A stretch of 14,346 nt of DNA from Planctomycetota bacterium (GTDB lineage: Bacteria; Planctomycetota; Brocadiia; Brocadiales; Brocadiaceae): the NCBI GenBank assembly GCA_023261465.1, contig JAHFOW010000021.1, positions 8,903 through 23,248 on the forward strand. Direction: 5' to 3'. A program made the translations under genes and the position numbers. Under the pieces are notes generated by a model that saw only the letters and a program-made list of their open reading frames with translations, searched no databases and was not told where the DNA came from. Shown piece after piece: positions 1 through 8,186 of the stretch; positions within the stretch are counted from its first letter, which is position 1; each line of letters opens with the position of its first letter.

Positions 1-1
1 C

Positions 2-529
2 CTGTTTTTAGACCGGCGGTGTTTTATGAATTCATTTGATTACCGGGTTGATCCGGAGGGTAAATATCTACTGAATATTTTAAATGCCGTGGCCCCTGTG
101 TGCGGCGGCATCAACCTTGAATATTTCTTTTCACGGGTGGACAATCAAAAATTGGGTGCAGGGACAAAACTTCCCCACAATGTCATGGGATTGTTTGGTG
201 TCGCCAATGGTGCAGACGGGGATTTGAGGCCGGGACTTCCCAGCCAGATGATTGAGGTGCATGATCCCGTCCGGCTACTGACCATCGTAGAGCATTTTCC
301 CCATGTAGTGCTGAAGACAATTCAAACATCAGCGGCAACCTATGAATGGTTTATCAACGAATGGGTGCACCTCGTCGCAATCAATCCGGAAACGCAGGAG
401 CTTTTCCGTTTTAAGGACGGGGCATTCTTTCCATACAAGCCACTCAAACAAACAATCGAGATGGTTTCAGATATTACGCCTCTGATAGAAACAAATATAG
501 ATAATTTACCCGTTTACTTATTACCATAA
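2..529 (+). CDS. dabA: DabA (UPF0753/DUF2309) C-terminal part, copy 1; cut by left edge
   Basis: This is the 3' end of a gene that begins before the window. The frame is open from base 2, so the ATG at 26 is an internal Met: the codons before it read LFLDRR, matching LFLDRR in the complete DabA encoded at 4904-7549. Over the first 92 aligned residues I count about 60 identities with that protein, including PVC.GINLEY, GTKLPHN, Q-M-[IV]-E-V-H and PVRL. After this the two tails diverge. DabA is the cytoplasmic zinc, beta-carbonic-anhydrase-like subunit of the DAB inorganic carbon transporter, which is proposed to hydrate CO2 to bicarbonate when driven by DabB. The zinc ligands lie upstream of the window, so activity cannot be judged here. 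The natural end (NLPVYLLP, stop TAA at 527-529) looks intact. dabB follows on the same strand after a 131-base spacer. Confidence 0.9.
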   Translation: MFLDRRCFMNSFDYRVDPEGKYLLNILNAVAPVCGGINLEYFFSRVDNQKLGAGTKLPHNVMGLFGVANGADGDLRPGLPSQMIEVHDPVRLLTIVEHFPHVVLKTIQTSAATYEWFINEWVHLVAINPETQELFRFKDGAFFPYKPLKQTIEMVSDITPLIETNIDNLPVYLLP

Positions 530-660
530 CCAAAAGTGGACGAAAGGCGTGTGCATGTCAAAACCCGACTCTTGCCTTTACCTAACGTAGATAAGGATAG
601 CCTGTCAGGTGTTTTCTGCCACGAATCTTGTCCGGGATGATTTCCACGGAGAATGGAACT
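530..660 (+). other. spacer between dabA copy 1 and its dabB
   Basis: This 131-base gap separates two genes that are almost adjacent in the second operon (9 bases). It contains no credible ORF. AAAGGC at 543-548 can pair with GCCTTT at 574-579 across a 25-base loop, giving a possible weak hairpin. GGAG at 648-651 sits 9 bases before the ATG at 661 and is the best ribosome binding site for dabB. There is no T-run that would make the hairpin a terminator, so read-through from dabA is assumed. Confidence 0.4.
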
Positions 661-2595
661 ATGGAGTTACTCCAAATACTGAATAAAGGACTGTGCTATG
701 TATTTATGATACCTAGAGCAGACATCATGACGGTTTTCCTTCTTTTTTTCGTTCTCCTTCCGGCATTAGGATTTCTGATAAGTCTGCTGATTCCGGCGAA
801 AAATGAAAATATTATTTCCGCTGTAGCCTTTACCACCGTAGGTTTGCATTTGCTGGCCGCAGCCGGATTCATGGTATTTTGGCTTTTGCAGCATCATCCA
901 GCCTTGAACCTGGATAGCTTTGCCCTCTACGAAACACCCCACTATTCTTTTTTTATTAGTTTTTATTTTGATAAAACTACAGCCTTCTATCTGATGGTAG
1001 GCGCTATCATCCTTTTCCAGGTAACCGTTTACAGCCGCTATTACCTGCATCGCGAAGAAGGTTATAAACGTTTCTTCAATACGGTTCTTTTATTTTATGT
1101 GGGGTACAACATTATCATTTTTTCCGGCAATATGGAAACACTCTTTATCGGTTGGGAAATACTTGGTATTTCTTCCTTTTTGCTGATTGCATTTTACCGG
1201 GACCGCTATTTGCCCGCAAAAAATGCCGTAAAAGTAGTTTCCGTTTACCGGCTCGGCGACATAGGGTTGATACTGGCCATGTGGCTGAGCCATCATCTGT
1301 GGCACGGGAATATAACTTTTTTGCAGTTAAACAATCATGAATTGGTGAGCACGCAACTTCAGGCAAACACACTTATGGGCATATTTATTTCCCTGATGAT
1401 ATTAATGTCTGCGACAGCAAAATCGGCGCAACTACCGGTTACATCGTGGTTGCCCCGCGCTATGGAAGGACCAACTCCATCAAGCGCAATTTTTTACGGC
1501 AGTCTGTCCGTTCACATGGGTCTCTTTGTGCTGTTGCGTACGTTTCCATTTTGGGAGCATCAGATGCCTGTTCGGATTGTTATCATTATACTCGGATTAG
1601 CGACCAGTATCGTTGCCACGGGAATTGCACGGGTACAGTCAGCGATAAAAGGTCAGATCGCCTATGCTTCCGCCGCACAAATCGGGATTATGTTTATTGA
1701 AGTAGCCGTTGGTCTCGATGAGGTTGCCCTGATTCACTTTGCAGGAAATGCCTTCCTGAGAACCTACCAGCTTTTGGTTTCTCCTTCGGTGGTGAGTTAC
1801 CTGATACGGGAACAGTTCTACAACTTCGAACCCCGCGAACACACCTTTGAAGATTCTCTTCCCAAAAAGATTGAGTACACCATTTACATGTTGTGTCTGA
1901 AAGAGTGGAATCTTGACTCCCTCATGTACCGGTATCTGTGGAATCCGTTAAAGCTGCTAGGGAAAAGGTTGGATTTTTTTACCATGAACCGGCTTATTTA
2001 TGCGGGTATTCCGGCGTATCTTGTTGGTGTATTACTTGTTTACTACCGGGAATTGCTTCCTGAACCTGTTAAAGAATATCTCCCTTATCTGTTTTCTTCC
2101 ATTGCCCTCACGATGGTGTTGAAATCATTCGCTGAAAGAAAACAGGCGCGCGTGAGCTGGCTGCTGGTGATGATGCATCATTTTTGGATTGCATTGGCGA
2201 TTTCAATAAATGAACAGTTCTATTTCAACGAGGATCGTCTTTATTTAAGCGGTATTGTCGTGTCAGGAATACTGGGGTTCCTGTGCCTCCGGTGGCTGCG
2301 TTTACACGAAGGCAGTATTGATATGGATCAGTTTCACGGTCATTCTTACCTCCATCCGAAATTTGCCCTTATTTTTTTGCTTGCATGTCTTGGGGTGTCG
2401 GGTTTCCCGATCTCGCCGACCTATGTGGGAGAAGACCTGGTCTTTACTCACATTCGTGAGGACCAGATCGTATTGGCTGTGATTGTTTCCTTGTGTTATG
2501 TCATTGATGGACTTTCCATTATCCGGATTTACGCACGCGTATTCCTCGGTCCGCATTCGAAATCAGTTTATGAGATGGCATACCGGTCGTCGTAA
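661..2595 (+). CDS. dabB: DabB, NuoL-like membrane subunit of DAB carbon transporter, copy 1
   Basis: This 644-residue hydrophobic protein of the NuoL/Mrp antiporter superfamily is the ion-conducting membrane partner of DabA. Visible motifs, numbered from the ATG at 661, are GWEILG with the antiporter glutamate (E166), then KSAQLPVTSWLPRAMEGPTP with the helix-7 lysine (K254). SSAIFYGSLSVH follows where NuoL proteins have VSALIHAAT, a swap I regard as typical of DabB. At the next superfamily lysine position it has Arg (HFAGNAFLRTYQLL, R367). The C-terminus (GPHSKSVYEMAYRSS) looks complete. Start choice: TTG at 628 and ATG at 637 open the frame but lack a ribosome site. ATG 661 has GGAG 9 bases upstream. 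ATG 706 or 727 are possible, and 727 sits right at the first membrane helix. It is probably co-transcribed with the upstream dabA. Confidence 0.88.
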   Translation: MELLQILNKGLCYVFMIPRADIMTVFLLFFVLLPALGFLISLLIPAKNENIISAVAFTTVGLHLLAAAGFMVFWLLQHHPALNLDSFALYETPHYSFFISFYFDKTTAFYLMVGAIILFQVTVYSRYYLHREEGYKRFFNTVLLFYVGYNIIIFSGNMETLFIGWEILGISSFLLIAFYRDRYLPAKNAVKVVSVYRLGDIGLILAMWLSHHLWHGNITFLQLNNHELVSTQLQANTLMGIFISLMILMSATAKSAQLPVTSWLPRAMEGPTPSSAIFYGSLSVHMGLFVLLRTFPFWEHQMPVRIVIIILGLATSIVATGIARVQSAIKGQIAYASAAQIGIMFIEVAVGLDEVALIHFAGNAFLRTYQLLVSPSVVSYLIREQFYNFEPREHTFEDSLPKKIEYTIYMLCLKEWNLDSLMYRYLWNPLKLLGKRLDFFTMNRLIYAGIPAYLVGVLLVYYRELLPEPVKEYLPYLFSSIALTMVLKSFAERKQARVSWLLVMMHHFWIALAISINEQFYFNEDRLYLSGIVVSGILGFLCLRWLRLHEGSIDMDQFHGHSYLHPKFALIFLLACLGVSGFPISPTYVGEDLVFTHIREDQIVLAVIVSLCYVIDGLSIIRIYARVFLGPHSKSVYEMAYRSS

Positions 2596-2896
2596 CTATC
2601 CGGCAGCAGGCTATTATATACGAATTCTTGCTTGCATTGGAGCGGGTGTAATGGTGGGCGGTTCCCGTTGATTTTTTCTGTAGACGTTTTACCTAATTTC
2701 TTTCGGTATCTTCAGCACGGACGGCGCTTGTGCTTCACCAGAAGATGGATGGCAGGATCAAATTAGCATGCCAAACTCACACACCTTAAAAGGTCGTTTA
2801 TACCTCGTAACTCCGTCATACCCCTGCCGGGAAATACGCTATCTTTCTACCCATTGGGATTGCTCATTTGCAGGCACATAGGTACAAACTTCTCTG
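2596..2896. other. convergent intergenic region between the two dabB genes
   Basis: These 301 bases lie between the ends of two genes transcribed toward each other, so both transcripts must end here. I see no convincing gene. Besides the possible terminator at 2653-2677, a short inverted repeat ACCTT-AA-AAGGT lies at 2783-2794 and could form a 5-bp hairpin on either strand, but it has no T-run in either direction. No repeats or mobile-element ends were recognised. Confidence 0.5.
2653..2677 (+). terminator. possible weak intrinsic terminator after dabB copy 1
   Basis: GGG at 2656-2658 and CCC at 2664-2666 flank a 5-base loop and can be extended with G-T wobble pairs. The stem is followed by six T residues at 2672-2677. 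It lies about 60 bases after the dabB stop, in the expected orientation. The stem is short and wobble-rich, so this is a tentative call. Confidence 0.3.
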
Positions 2897-4894
2897 CTAT
2901 GAGTGCTTCTGCAACCAGCGAAGATGCAGGGTATCGCGTTTGTAGTGATGCAACACCTGCACTTTGTGGTCAGGGTAGCCGAGGAAGTTGCTGAAGTAAA
3001 AGAGGAAGACCAGCAGGGTGTCTATCTTAATAATAAAAAATCCCTTTACTACCATAAGTGGCGCAACTTGTGCCGTGTAGTGAAGAAGGTATTCCCATGC
3101 CAGCACAATGCCCAGTCCGGGCACACCAACAATGGATAGAGCAGCTATGAACAGCAATAAATTTGCAAGGGTAGACCGGGAAAGTCCTGCGGTATAACTT
3201 GAATAATTTCCGCTGCCACGTGTATAATTGTATACCGAATAAAAGGCAAGCCACGCAAAGGCAACAGCAAGGGTAGTCACTGCAATCCAGTAAAGCTGGT
3301 CAGATGCGTTCAGATGCTTCAGCAGGAGCAGGATATGTTCTATTCCAACCGTGGCCGCAGAGCAAGTGAGGGTTACAAAGAACATCCCCACTTTCCTGAT
3401 GTTGCAGAAGATTAGCATGCTGAAACCAAGCGCCAGTGCCAGCAGTATTTCATCTTTGGCGTTAAAGTATTTCCAATTGATAATGAATGCCGTAATGGCA
3501 TCCCCGCTGGCGGTTGCAGCAGATTCCACCTTAAAAGCATTTCTGTCAAGAAGGAACATTACGACGCTAAAGGCTGCCCAACCAGCAGCAACCATGCAGG
3601 CGAAACGTCTCGCCGCTTTCCCGTCGAAGCGGAGAAATTTTAAACCAAGAAACCCGTCAATAAAGTCAAATGTCCGCAGGAAAAAGCCAAACTCTTCAAT
3701 CGTTAGCGCATAGAGCCAGGTTCTTAACCTTTCAGGAAGCAACGCCTTAAAGTGTTTTCCGGTGTCTGTCTTACTGGGCAACCGTGTTTCCATGGTATGA
3801 TAAAAATGCAGCAATGACGGGGTGCGCAAGAATTCAAATGTGCGATATATGCCGTGTGATACCACGTGTATCAATGCCAGCGTCCGTAATCCGAAGAAGA
3901 TTTCGATGTATATAAGAGCTAACTGCGTCATGGTGGCATACGCAATAGCATTCTTGGCATCGGCATGCTGCCGGCTCATGTGGGTCGTAATGAAGGCCGA
4001 AAATGCGCAAATGGCAACGGCAGCTGCAATGGCATTTGCCGGATGTGAGATTGTCCACACTTCTGGCCAATACGCCGGAAGAGACCACTCACGGGGCCAG
4101 AAGCGCAAGAGGAGAAAAATGGGGATATGCGTCGATAATGAACCGTAAAAAGCCGCACTGGACGGTGTGGGTCCCTCCATCGCCCGTGGCAACCATGTCC
4201 ATGGAAAAATACCCGACTTAAAGAAGCATGCTATAATCAACAAGACCATTGCCCATGCGTAACCGTGCTCCTGAATCAACGCCAGATGGGTCATGTCTTC
4301 GATGTGGAAGAAGAGGAGCAGTGATATCAGTGCGAGCAGAAAGATATCTCCAGCTTCGTAAATAAACAGCACCCGCATGGCATTTTTTAGCGGATTGGGA
4401 CGGTGTTCATAAAAAGCAATCAGCAGCACCGAGGAAAATCCCAGAAGCTCCCATCCCATAAAGAAAAAGGTAGAGCCTGAACTGAGAACGATAAGTTTTA
4501 TAGACAGATGGAAAATGAAATAGAGCGAAAAGAACTTATGATAGTATGCATCACGATGCAGATAAAATAGAGAAAAGTGGCCTATTGTTGCAATGATTGT
4601 TGTCGTAAATGCCAGAAATACAAACGTAAGCGCATTCCAATGCACAATGAATGGCCAACCAAGGAAGCAGAAGGATTTAATCTCTACAGTAACATCAGTA
4701 AACCCCAAAAAACACAAGGCAACTATGACGTGGATAAAATCGCTAACGTTTCCCCACTGTACCACCTTACGAATCCAATACTCATCGTGTTCCTTCTTTC
4801 TGATAAAATTATGGATATTTACAAAGAATATCTTGGTTATCGGAAACAGTGTGAAATAATATACGAGGTAGGTAATCAGAGATTTTTCGTCCAC
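2897..4894 (-). CDS. dabB: DabB, NuoL-like membrane subunit of DAB carbon transporter, copy 2
   Basis: This 665-residue polytopic membrane protein of the NuoL/antiporter superfamily sits directly downstream of dabA copy 2. It starts at GTG (4894-4892), with TAGGAG 6 bases upstream. Motifs: GWELLG with the antiporter glutamate (E149), then KSGIFPWTWLPRAMEGPTP with the helix-7 lysine (K226). That segment is one residue shorter between Lys and WLP than in copy 1 or the Hyf antiporters. SSAAFYGSLSTH follows, as in copy 1. Arg (R351 in HVVSHGIYRTFEFL) replaces the next superfamily lysine. The overall sequence is clearly diverged from copy 1, so this is not a recent duplication. It should conduct the ions that drive its DabA toward bicarbonate formation. 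General annotation pipelines may call it NADH-quinone oxidoreductase subunit L, but no complex I genes adjoin it. Confidence 0.88.
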   Translation of the reverse strand: MDEKSLITYLVYYFTLFPITKIFFVNIHNFIRKKEHDEYWIRKVVQWGNVSDFIHVIVALCFLGFTDVTVEIKSFCFLGWPFIVHWNALTFVFLAFTTTIIATIGHFSLFYLHRDAYYHKFFSLYFIFHLSIKLIVLSSGSTFFFMGWELLGFSSVLLIAFYEHRPNPLKNAMRVLFIYEAGDIFLLALISLLLFFHIEDMTHLALIQEHGYAWAMVLLIIACFFKSGIFPWTWLPRAMEGPTPSSAAFYGSLSTHIPIFLLLRFWPREWSLPAYWPEVWTISHPANAIAAAVAICAFSAFITTHMSRQHADAKNAIAYATMTQLALIYIEIFFGLRTLALIHVVSHGIYRTFEFLRTPSLLHFYHTMETRLPSKTDTGKHFKALLPERLRTWLYALTIEEFGFFLRTFDFIDGFLGLKFLRFDGKAARRFACMVAAGWAAFSVVMFLLDRNAFKVESAATASGDAITAFIINWKYFNAKDEILLALALGFSMLIFCNIRKVGMFFVTLTCSAATVGIEHILLLLKHLNASDQLYWIAVTTLAVAFAWLAFYSVYNYTRGSGNYSSYTAGLSRSTLANLLLFIAALSIVGVPGLGIVLAWEYLLHYTAQVAPLMVVKGFFIIKIDTLLVFLFYFSNFLGYPDHKVQVLHHYKRDTLHLRWLQKHS

Positions 4895-4900
4895 GCTGTG

Positions 4901-4906
4901 CTCCTA
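4901..4906 (-). promoter_or_regulatory. dabB copy 2 ribosome binding site containing the dabA stop codon
   Basis: On the minus strand the sequence reads TAGGAG, then 6 bases, then the GTG start of dabB. The TAG is the stop codon of dabA, so the terminating ribosome sits on the Shine-Dalgarno sequence of dabB. This suggests coupled translation and balanced production of the two subunits. Confidence 0.75.
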
Positions 4907-7549
4907 GGTAATTTGTCCAAACAAGAGATGGTCCGGTTCAAGGAAAAACCTCGGGTCGTTACCCTGGTATTCAGGAACATCTGCCGTTTCTTCAAATGGC
5001 ACGAACCTGCCGTCCTTTTCCTCTTTCCACAAGAATATCTTTTCCTGATCCTGATCGTGAACCGCAAGGGTAATCCAGTTGTGTTTCACGAGGCACTGAA
5101 AGTGTCCGGGTTGGGCGGTATATCCGAATGCCTCGCCGAGGATGGTCTCCATTATATCCAGCTTGCAACAAACGAGCAGTATCAGCCTTACAGGCTCGTG
5201 TACCTCAACCATCTGCCATGGCAGTCCCAACTGCAGGTCGCTGAGATGGCCGTTCATTACTCCTAAGAGTGAGGTAATGTTATGGGGCAGTTTGGTGCCG
5301 CAACCGTAATGCTCATTATCAATGAAACTAAAATAATACTCAAGATTAATTCCTGCGCATACTGGCCCAACCGCTCCGAGGATGTTTCTCAGGGATTTTC
5401 CGGCAGGGTCTACCTTGTAATTATAGGAAATCAAAAAGGCGCGTCTGTCCAGGAAAAGGTTTCTCGTCAGATACCTCGGACCTACGATAGCAATTGCATT
5501 GGTGCAGTGACCGTATTCGGGTCTCGGCTGGGTAAAATCCATTGCACGCCCGTGGGCATAATCGGCAAATGACTTTTCTGACAGGTCTGTTTTGACCTCG
5601 TCAAAACGCCTGCACCGCTCTTTTGCATCCAGTACAGCCGCACGACGAATGGTATCGATATACTTTTGCAGGCGTGGCTCTCCAGGGTTAGGAAGATCGA
5701 AAAGGAGGACGTCGTCACTACATGTGTTGTGATACCCGCCTATAAATCTTGTTGAATTCGGGATGATTACGCCGTTTTTAGCCAACCCGGCACGCACTTC
5801 CGGTTCATTGCAAATAGTCGCAAAAAGGCGTCCGTTAGGTGCGCCTTGGCCCCCGGCGCAAGCCCCACAGTCGTGGGCGGCTTCATGGGGATTATTAAGG
5901 CTGCTGGAGCCATGTCCCAGGATAAATACATAAGGCGAGAAGTTGTCCGTCAACCCTGCGCCTTTGAGTATTGCCGTAGCGCGGGCAATGCGGCCTTCCA
6001 GGTCCCATCCGTTTTCATTTTCATGGGTTTCCTTTTTATAAATCAATTGTGTTTTTGGTTCGTGTGCAGCCAGATAACGCCGCAGCTTGGAGCTGTACCT
6101 GGGAAAAAGGATGTCAAGTATATACGGCAGGAGATTAACAAGACCACTGAAAATCGTGTGAACAAAGCTCCCGAAAAGGGTTTTGGATGCCTGCGTAATC
6201 GCCCACTGTACCCTCCCGTAGAACTGGAGTTTTTTCGGCATTGCATCTTCAGGTTTTACTGCCTTTTCGTAAATTCGCACTGAGGGCATTACCAAAGGAT
6301 GGGGGCACATCTTGCGGTAGTGCTTCTCAGAGGCTGCCTTAAATCTCATGTCAAGGCCAAAGTGTCCTGCTGCGCCAAGGGTTTCTGCGCCCTGGTCTAT
6401 CTGCTCCAGATGGCGGCGGAAAGACTCCTCACGGTCGTCAATGCAGGTCATGACTTGATAATTCGGAAGCTTGTACTTCGGTTTCTCCACGATAGTGCAC
6501 TGCCTGTATGCTGCAAGGAACTGATTGTAGAAGGTATCCTCATAGGCGCGCTGCCAAATCTCCAGGCGATTTTCATCAGTAAACTGGGTGACCTCTTTGG
6601 GAAATGTAGCGTTATTTTTGACACCCAGTGCGTTCACGATGGCGGCGACAAAATATGGGTCATACAACGGTTCCGGCTTATAGACGGGTATTTTCAGTGT
6701 CGGTATCACGCGGATGGATTCGATGGCTGCTAACTCCAGGACGAGGATGACGGTAACGACCTCATCAAACACAGCTTTTATATAATACTTTGGAACCCAT
6801 TCCCCCGTGGTTTCCAGCGCTTTTATGGTGCCTGCCCATCCCTTGTAACGATAGAGGGTGCGGAACATATAATCATCAAGGTGTTCATCGGGAATAGCCA
6901 GTATTTGTAGCAGAAACGCAGTGGTATCGCTGCACTGGTACCGCCTCACCAAGGCGATGATTTGTTTTAAGGTTTTGAGAAATTTCGTGCTTAAGAAACC
7001 ACCCTTTGAGTAAATATCACAAAAGCAATGCCACAGCCCCTTCTGTCGGTGAGGCATAGGCCAGTAGGCAAGGCCGAAGTCAAAATATGAAGACATAAAC
7101 TTAAAGAAAATAGGCCCCATCAGCTCGTCAATGTCTATATTGTGGGCATTCCGAATCGCCTCCCTGTAATAGCCTGGCCGCTGATAAGCGGTATTATTTA
7201 CAAACCGCATGACCCGCTCATCCGGCGCGGGGCGGGTACGAGGTTTCTCTGTCATGAGGCCAAACAGTACTTCAGGCTGAATAGTAAGCTGACGGCGTTC
7301 TATATATTCCCTGATATTTTTGAGAAGGACATCCCCTGAAATGCGTCCCCGTTCAAACGCCAGGTGAAACTCTTCTTCGGACATAAAGGCCTTGGCGCCA
7401 TACAAACACCCCGCCTGTTTAACACCTTCAAAGAAGTCATATGACTCGAAGTGGTGAAGGGTGTTGTGATGAACAAAGAAGGGAAGCGGGCCTTGATCAG
7501 GCATCAGGTGCTTTGCGTGTTCGATTGCATGGTTAATCTTGTCAGACAT
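4904..7549 (-). CDS. dabA: DabA (UPF0753/DUF2309), zinc beta-CA-like subunit of DAB transporter, copy 2
   Basis: This is a complete 881-residue DabA, slightly longer than the roughly 830 residues I recall for the characterised Halothiobacillus protein. The presumed zinc site is visible: C369 and D371 in VMTCIDDREESFRRH, H546 in ILGHGSS, and C561 in HDCGAC. The Cys-x-Asp pattern and the 15-residue His-to-Cys spacing match the published DabA quartet as I remember it (C351, D353, H524, C539). Family hallmarks also include LPFFVHHNTLHHFE near residues 22-35 and PVCAGINLEYYFS near 729-742. Role by family knowledge: together with DabB it takes up CO2 and releases it as cytoplasmic bicarbonate, energised by the ion gradient. 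The ATG start at 7549 has only a weak purine-rich site (AAAGAAAA) upstream. It is the first gene of a two-gene operon with dabB, transcribed divergently from hyfB. Confidence 0.93.
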   Translation of the reverse strand: MSDKINHAIEHAKHLMPDQGPLPFFVHHNTLHHFESYDFFEGVKQAGCLYGAKAFMSEEEFHLAFERGRISGDVLLKNIREYIERRQLTIQPEVLFGLMTEKPRTRPAPDERVMRFVNNTAYQRPGYYREAIRNAHNIDIDELMGPIFFKFMSSYFDFGLAYWPMPHRQKGLWHCFCDIYSKGGFLSTKFLKTLKQIIALVRRYQCSDTTAFLLQILAIPDEHLDDYMFRTLYRYKGWAGTIKALETTGEWVPKYYIKAVFDEVVTVILVLELAAIESIRVIPTLKIPVYKPEPLYDPYFVAAIVNALGVKNNATFPKEVTQFTDENRLEIWQRAYEDTFYNQFLAAYRQCTIVEKPKYKLPNYQVMTCIDDREESFRRHLEQIDQGAETLGAAGHFGLDMRFKAASEKHYRKMCPHPLVMPSVRIYEKAVKPEDAMPKKLQFYGRVQWAITQASKTLFGSFVHTIFSGLVNLLPYILDILFPRYSSKLRRYLAAHEPKTQLIYKKETHENENGWDLEGRIARATAILKGAGLTDNFSPYVFILGHGSSSLNNPHEAAHDCGACAGGQGAPNGRLFATICNEPEVRAGLAKNGVIIPNSTRFIGGYHNTCSDDVLLFDLPNPGEPRLQKYIDTIRRAAVLDAKERCRRFDEVKTDLSEKSFADYAHGRAMDFTQPRPEYGHCTNAIAIVGPRYLTRNLFLDRRAFLISYNYKVDPAGKSLRNILGAVGPVCAGINLEYYFSFIDNEHYGCGTKLPHNITSLLGVMNGHLSDLQLGLPWQMVEVHEPVRLILLVCCKLDIMETILGEAFGYTAQPGHFQCLVKHNWITLAVHDQDQEKIFLWKEEKDGRFVPFEETADVPEYQGNDPRFFLEPDHLLFGQIT

Positions 7550-8186
7550 TATTTTCTTTATGATAATTCATACAGGAGGAACGAAAAATTTAACGCCAGA
7601 CATAGAGCAAAAGAAATACCAAACTGGCTGAAGCAGTAAAACACCCCATATATTTTATGTAACTATATAGTAAAACAATATACTATTAGCATAATGTAAT
7701 TTATAAATAGCCTGGAATAAAAAATATAATTGTTGCCAAGATGTTCTATTCTGCAATTATGGTTTCAGTATGAAACATTTGAGAGGTTTTTATGATGATA
7801 TAAGCTCCGTAAGAACAACCTGGTTGTGGCAAAACAGAATGCTATAATAAATGTTAGTTCCATTAATATACCTGTTTACCTATTCAATTTCAATTATATA
7901 CAGATCGCTCCTACGGAACTATTCACCCTATTGAATTTTAACAAAGCAATATTATTGTTACCACCAACGATTGGACGAAAGGCATACGCAGAACGTAGCT
8001 TTTTATATCAATATTTTTTGCTTTAAATAGCCATTGCAAAATATTTTAAAAAAATCCTGTATTTTAATGCAACATTTTGATATATTACCCAAACTCTATA
8101 GTTTTAATCGGATTGCATACAAAACATCTTTTGGTCTGTGAGAAACATTTATCATATCTACATTATAATCATGGATAATACTCACT
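7550..8186. promoter_or_regulatory. AT-rich divergent intergenic region, dabA copy 2 / hyfB
   Basis: These 637 bases separate two outward-facing operons and should contain both promoters. TATAAT occurs at 7843-7848 and 8164-8169 (plus strand), but neither has a good -35 element at 16-18 bases, so no promoter is assigned. An imperfect direct repeat, CCTATTCAATTTCAAT at 7879-7894 and CCTATTGAATTTTAAC at 7927-7942, lies 48 bases apart. A second loose pair, around ATTGCAAAATATTTT (about 8031) and AATGCAACATTTT (about 8067), lies nearer hyfB. A 66-codon GTG-start frame at 7826-8026 lacks a ribosome site and is not called. No tRNA or structured RNA was recognised. Confidence 0.45.

Noticed and set aside
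537..548. 12-mer TGGACGAAAGGC repeated exactly at 7972-7983, in two intergenic regions
   Set aside because: A window of this length is expected to hold several chance 12-base matches (about 10^8 pairs against 1.7x10^7 possible words), and the flanks do not align well.
2483..2671. 62-codon frame overlapping the dabB copy 1 end, a possible sign of a frameshifted C-terminal extension
   Set aside because: DabB copy 1 ends in a normal-looking C-terminus, and the extra frame has no match that I recognise.
2897..4894. Possibility that the dabB genes are complex I nuoL genes
   Set aside because: Each is directly downstream of a dabA, both carry the SSA-FYGSLS-H signature in place of SALIHAAT, and no nuo genes adjoin.
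4577..5266. 229-residue plus-strand open frame crossing the dabA2/dabB2 junction
   Set aside because: It lies antisense to two strongly supported genes, has no recognisable domain and runs across their stop/start junction. It is a shadow frame.
5846..6733. Two 144-145 residue plus-strand open frames inside dabA copy 2
   Set aside because: Both are antisense to a complete, motif-bearing DabA and show no family features.
7827..7842. Sigma-54-like promoter (TGGC ... TGCT) upstream of hyfB
   Set aside because: The GG-to-GC spacing is 11 bases instead of the required 10, and the element is about 350 bases from hyfB.
7826..8026. 66-codon GTG-start frame in the divergent intergenic region
   Set aside because: It has no ribosome binding site and no recognised domain, and it lies in AT-rich DNA. 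It is more likely control region than gene.
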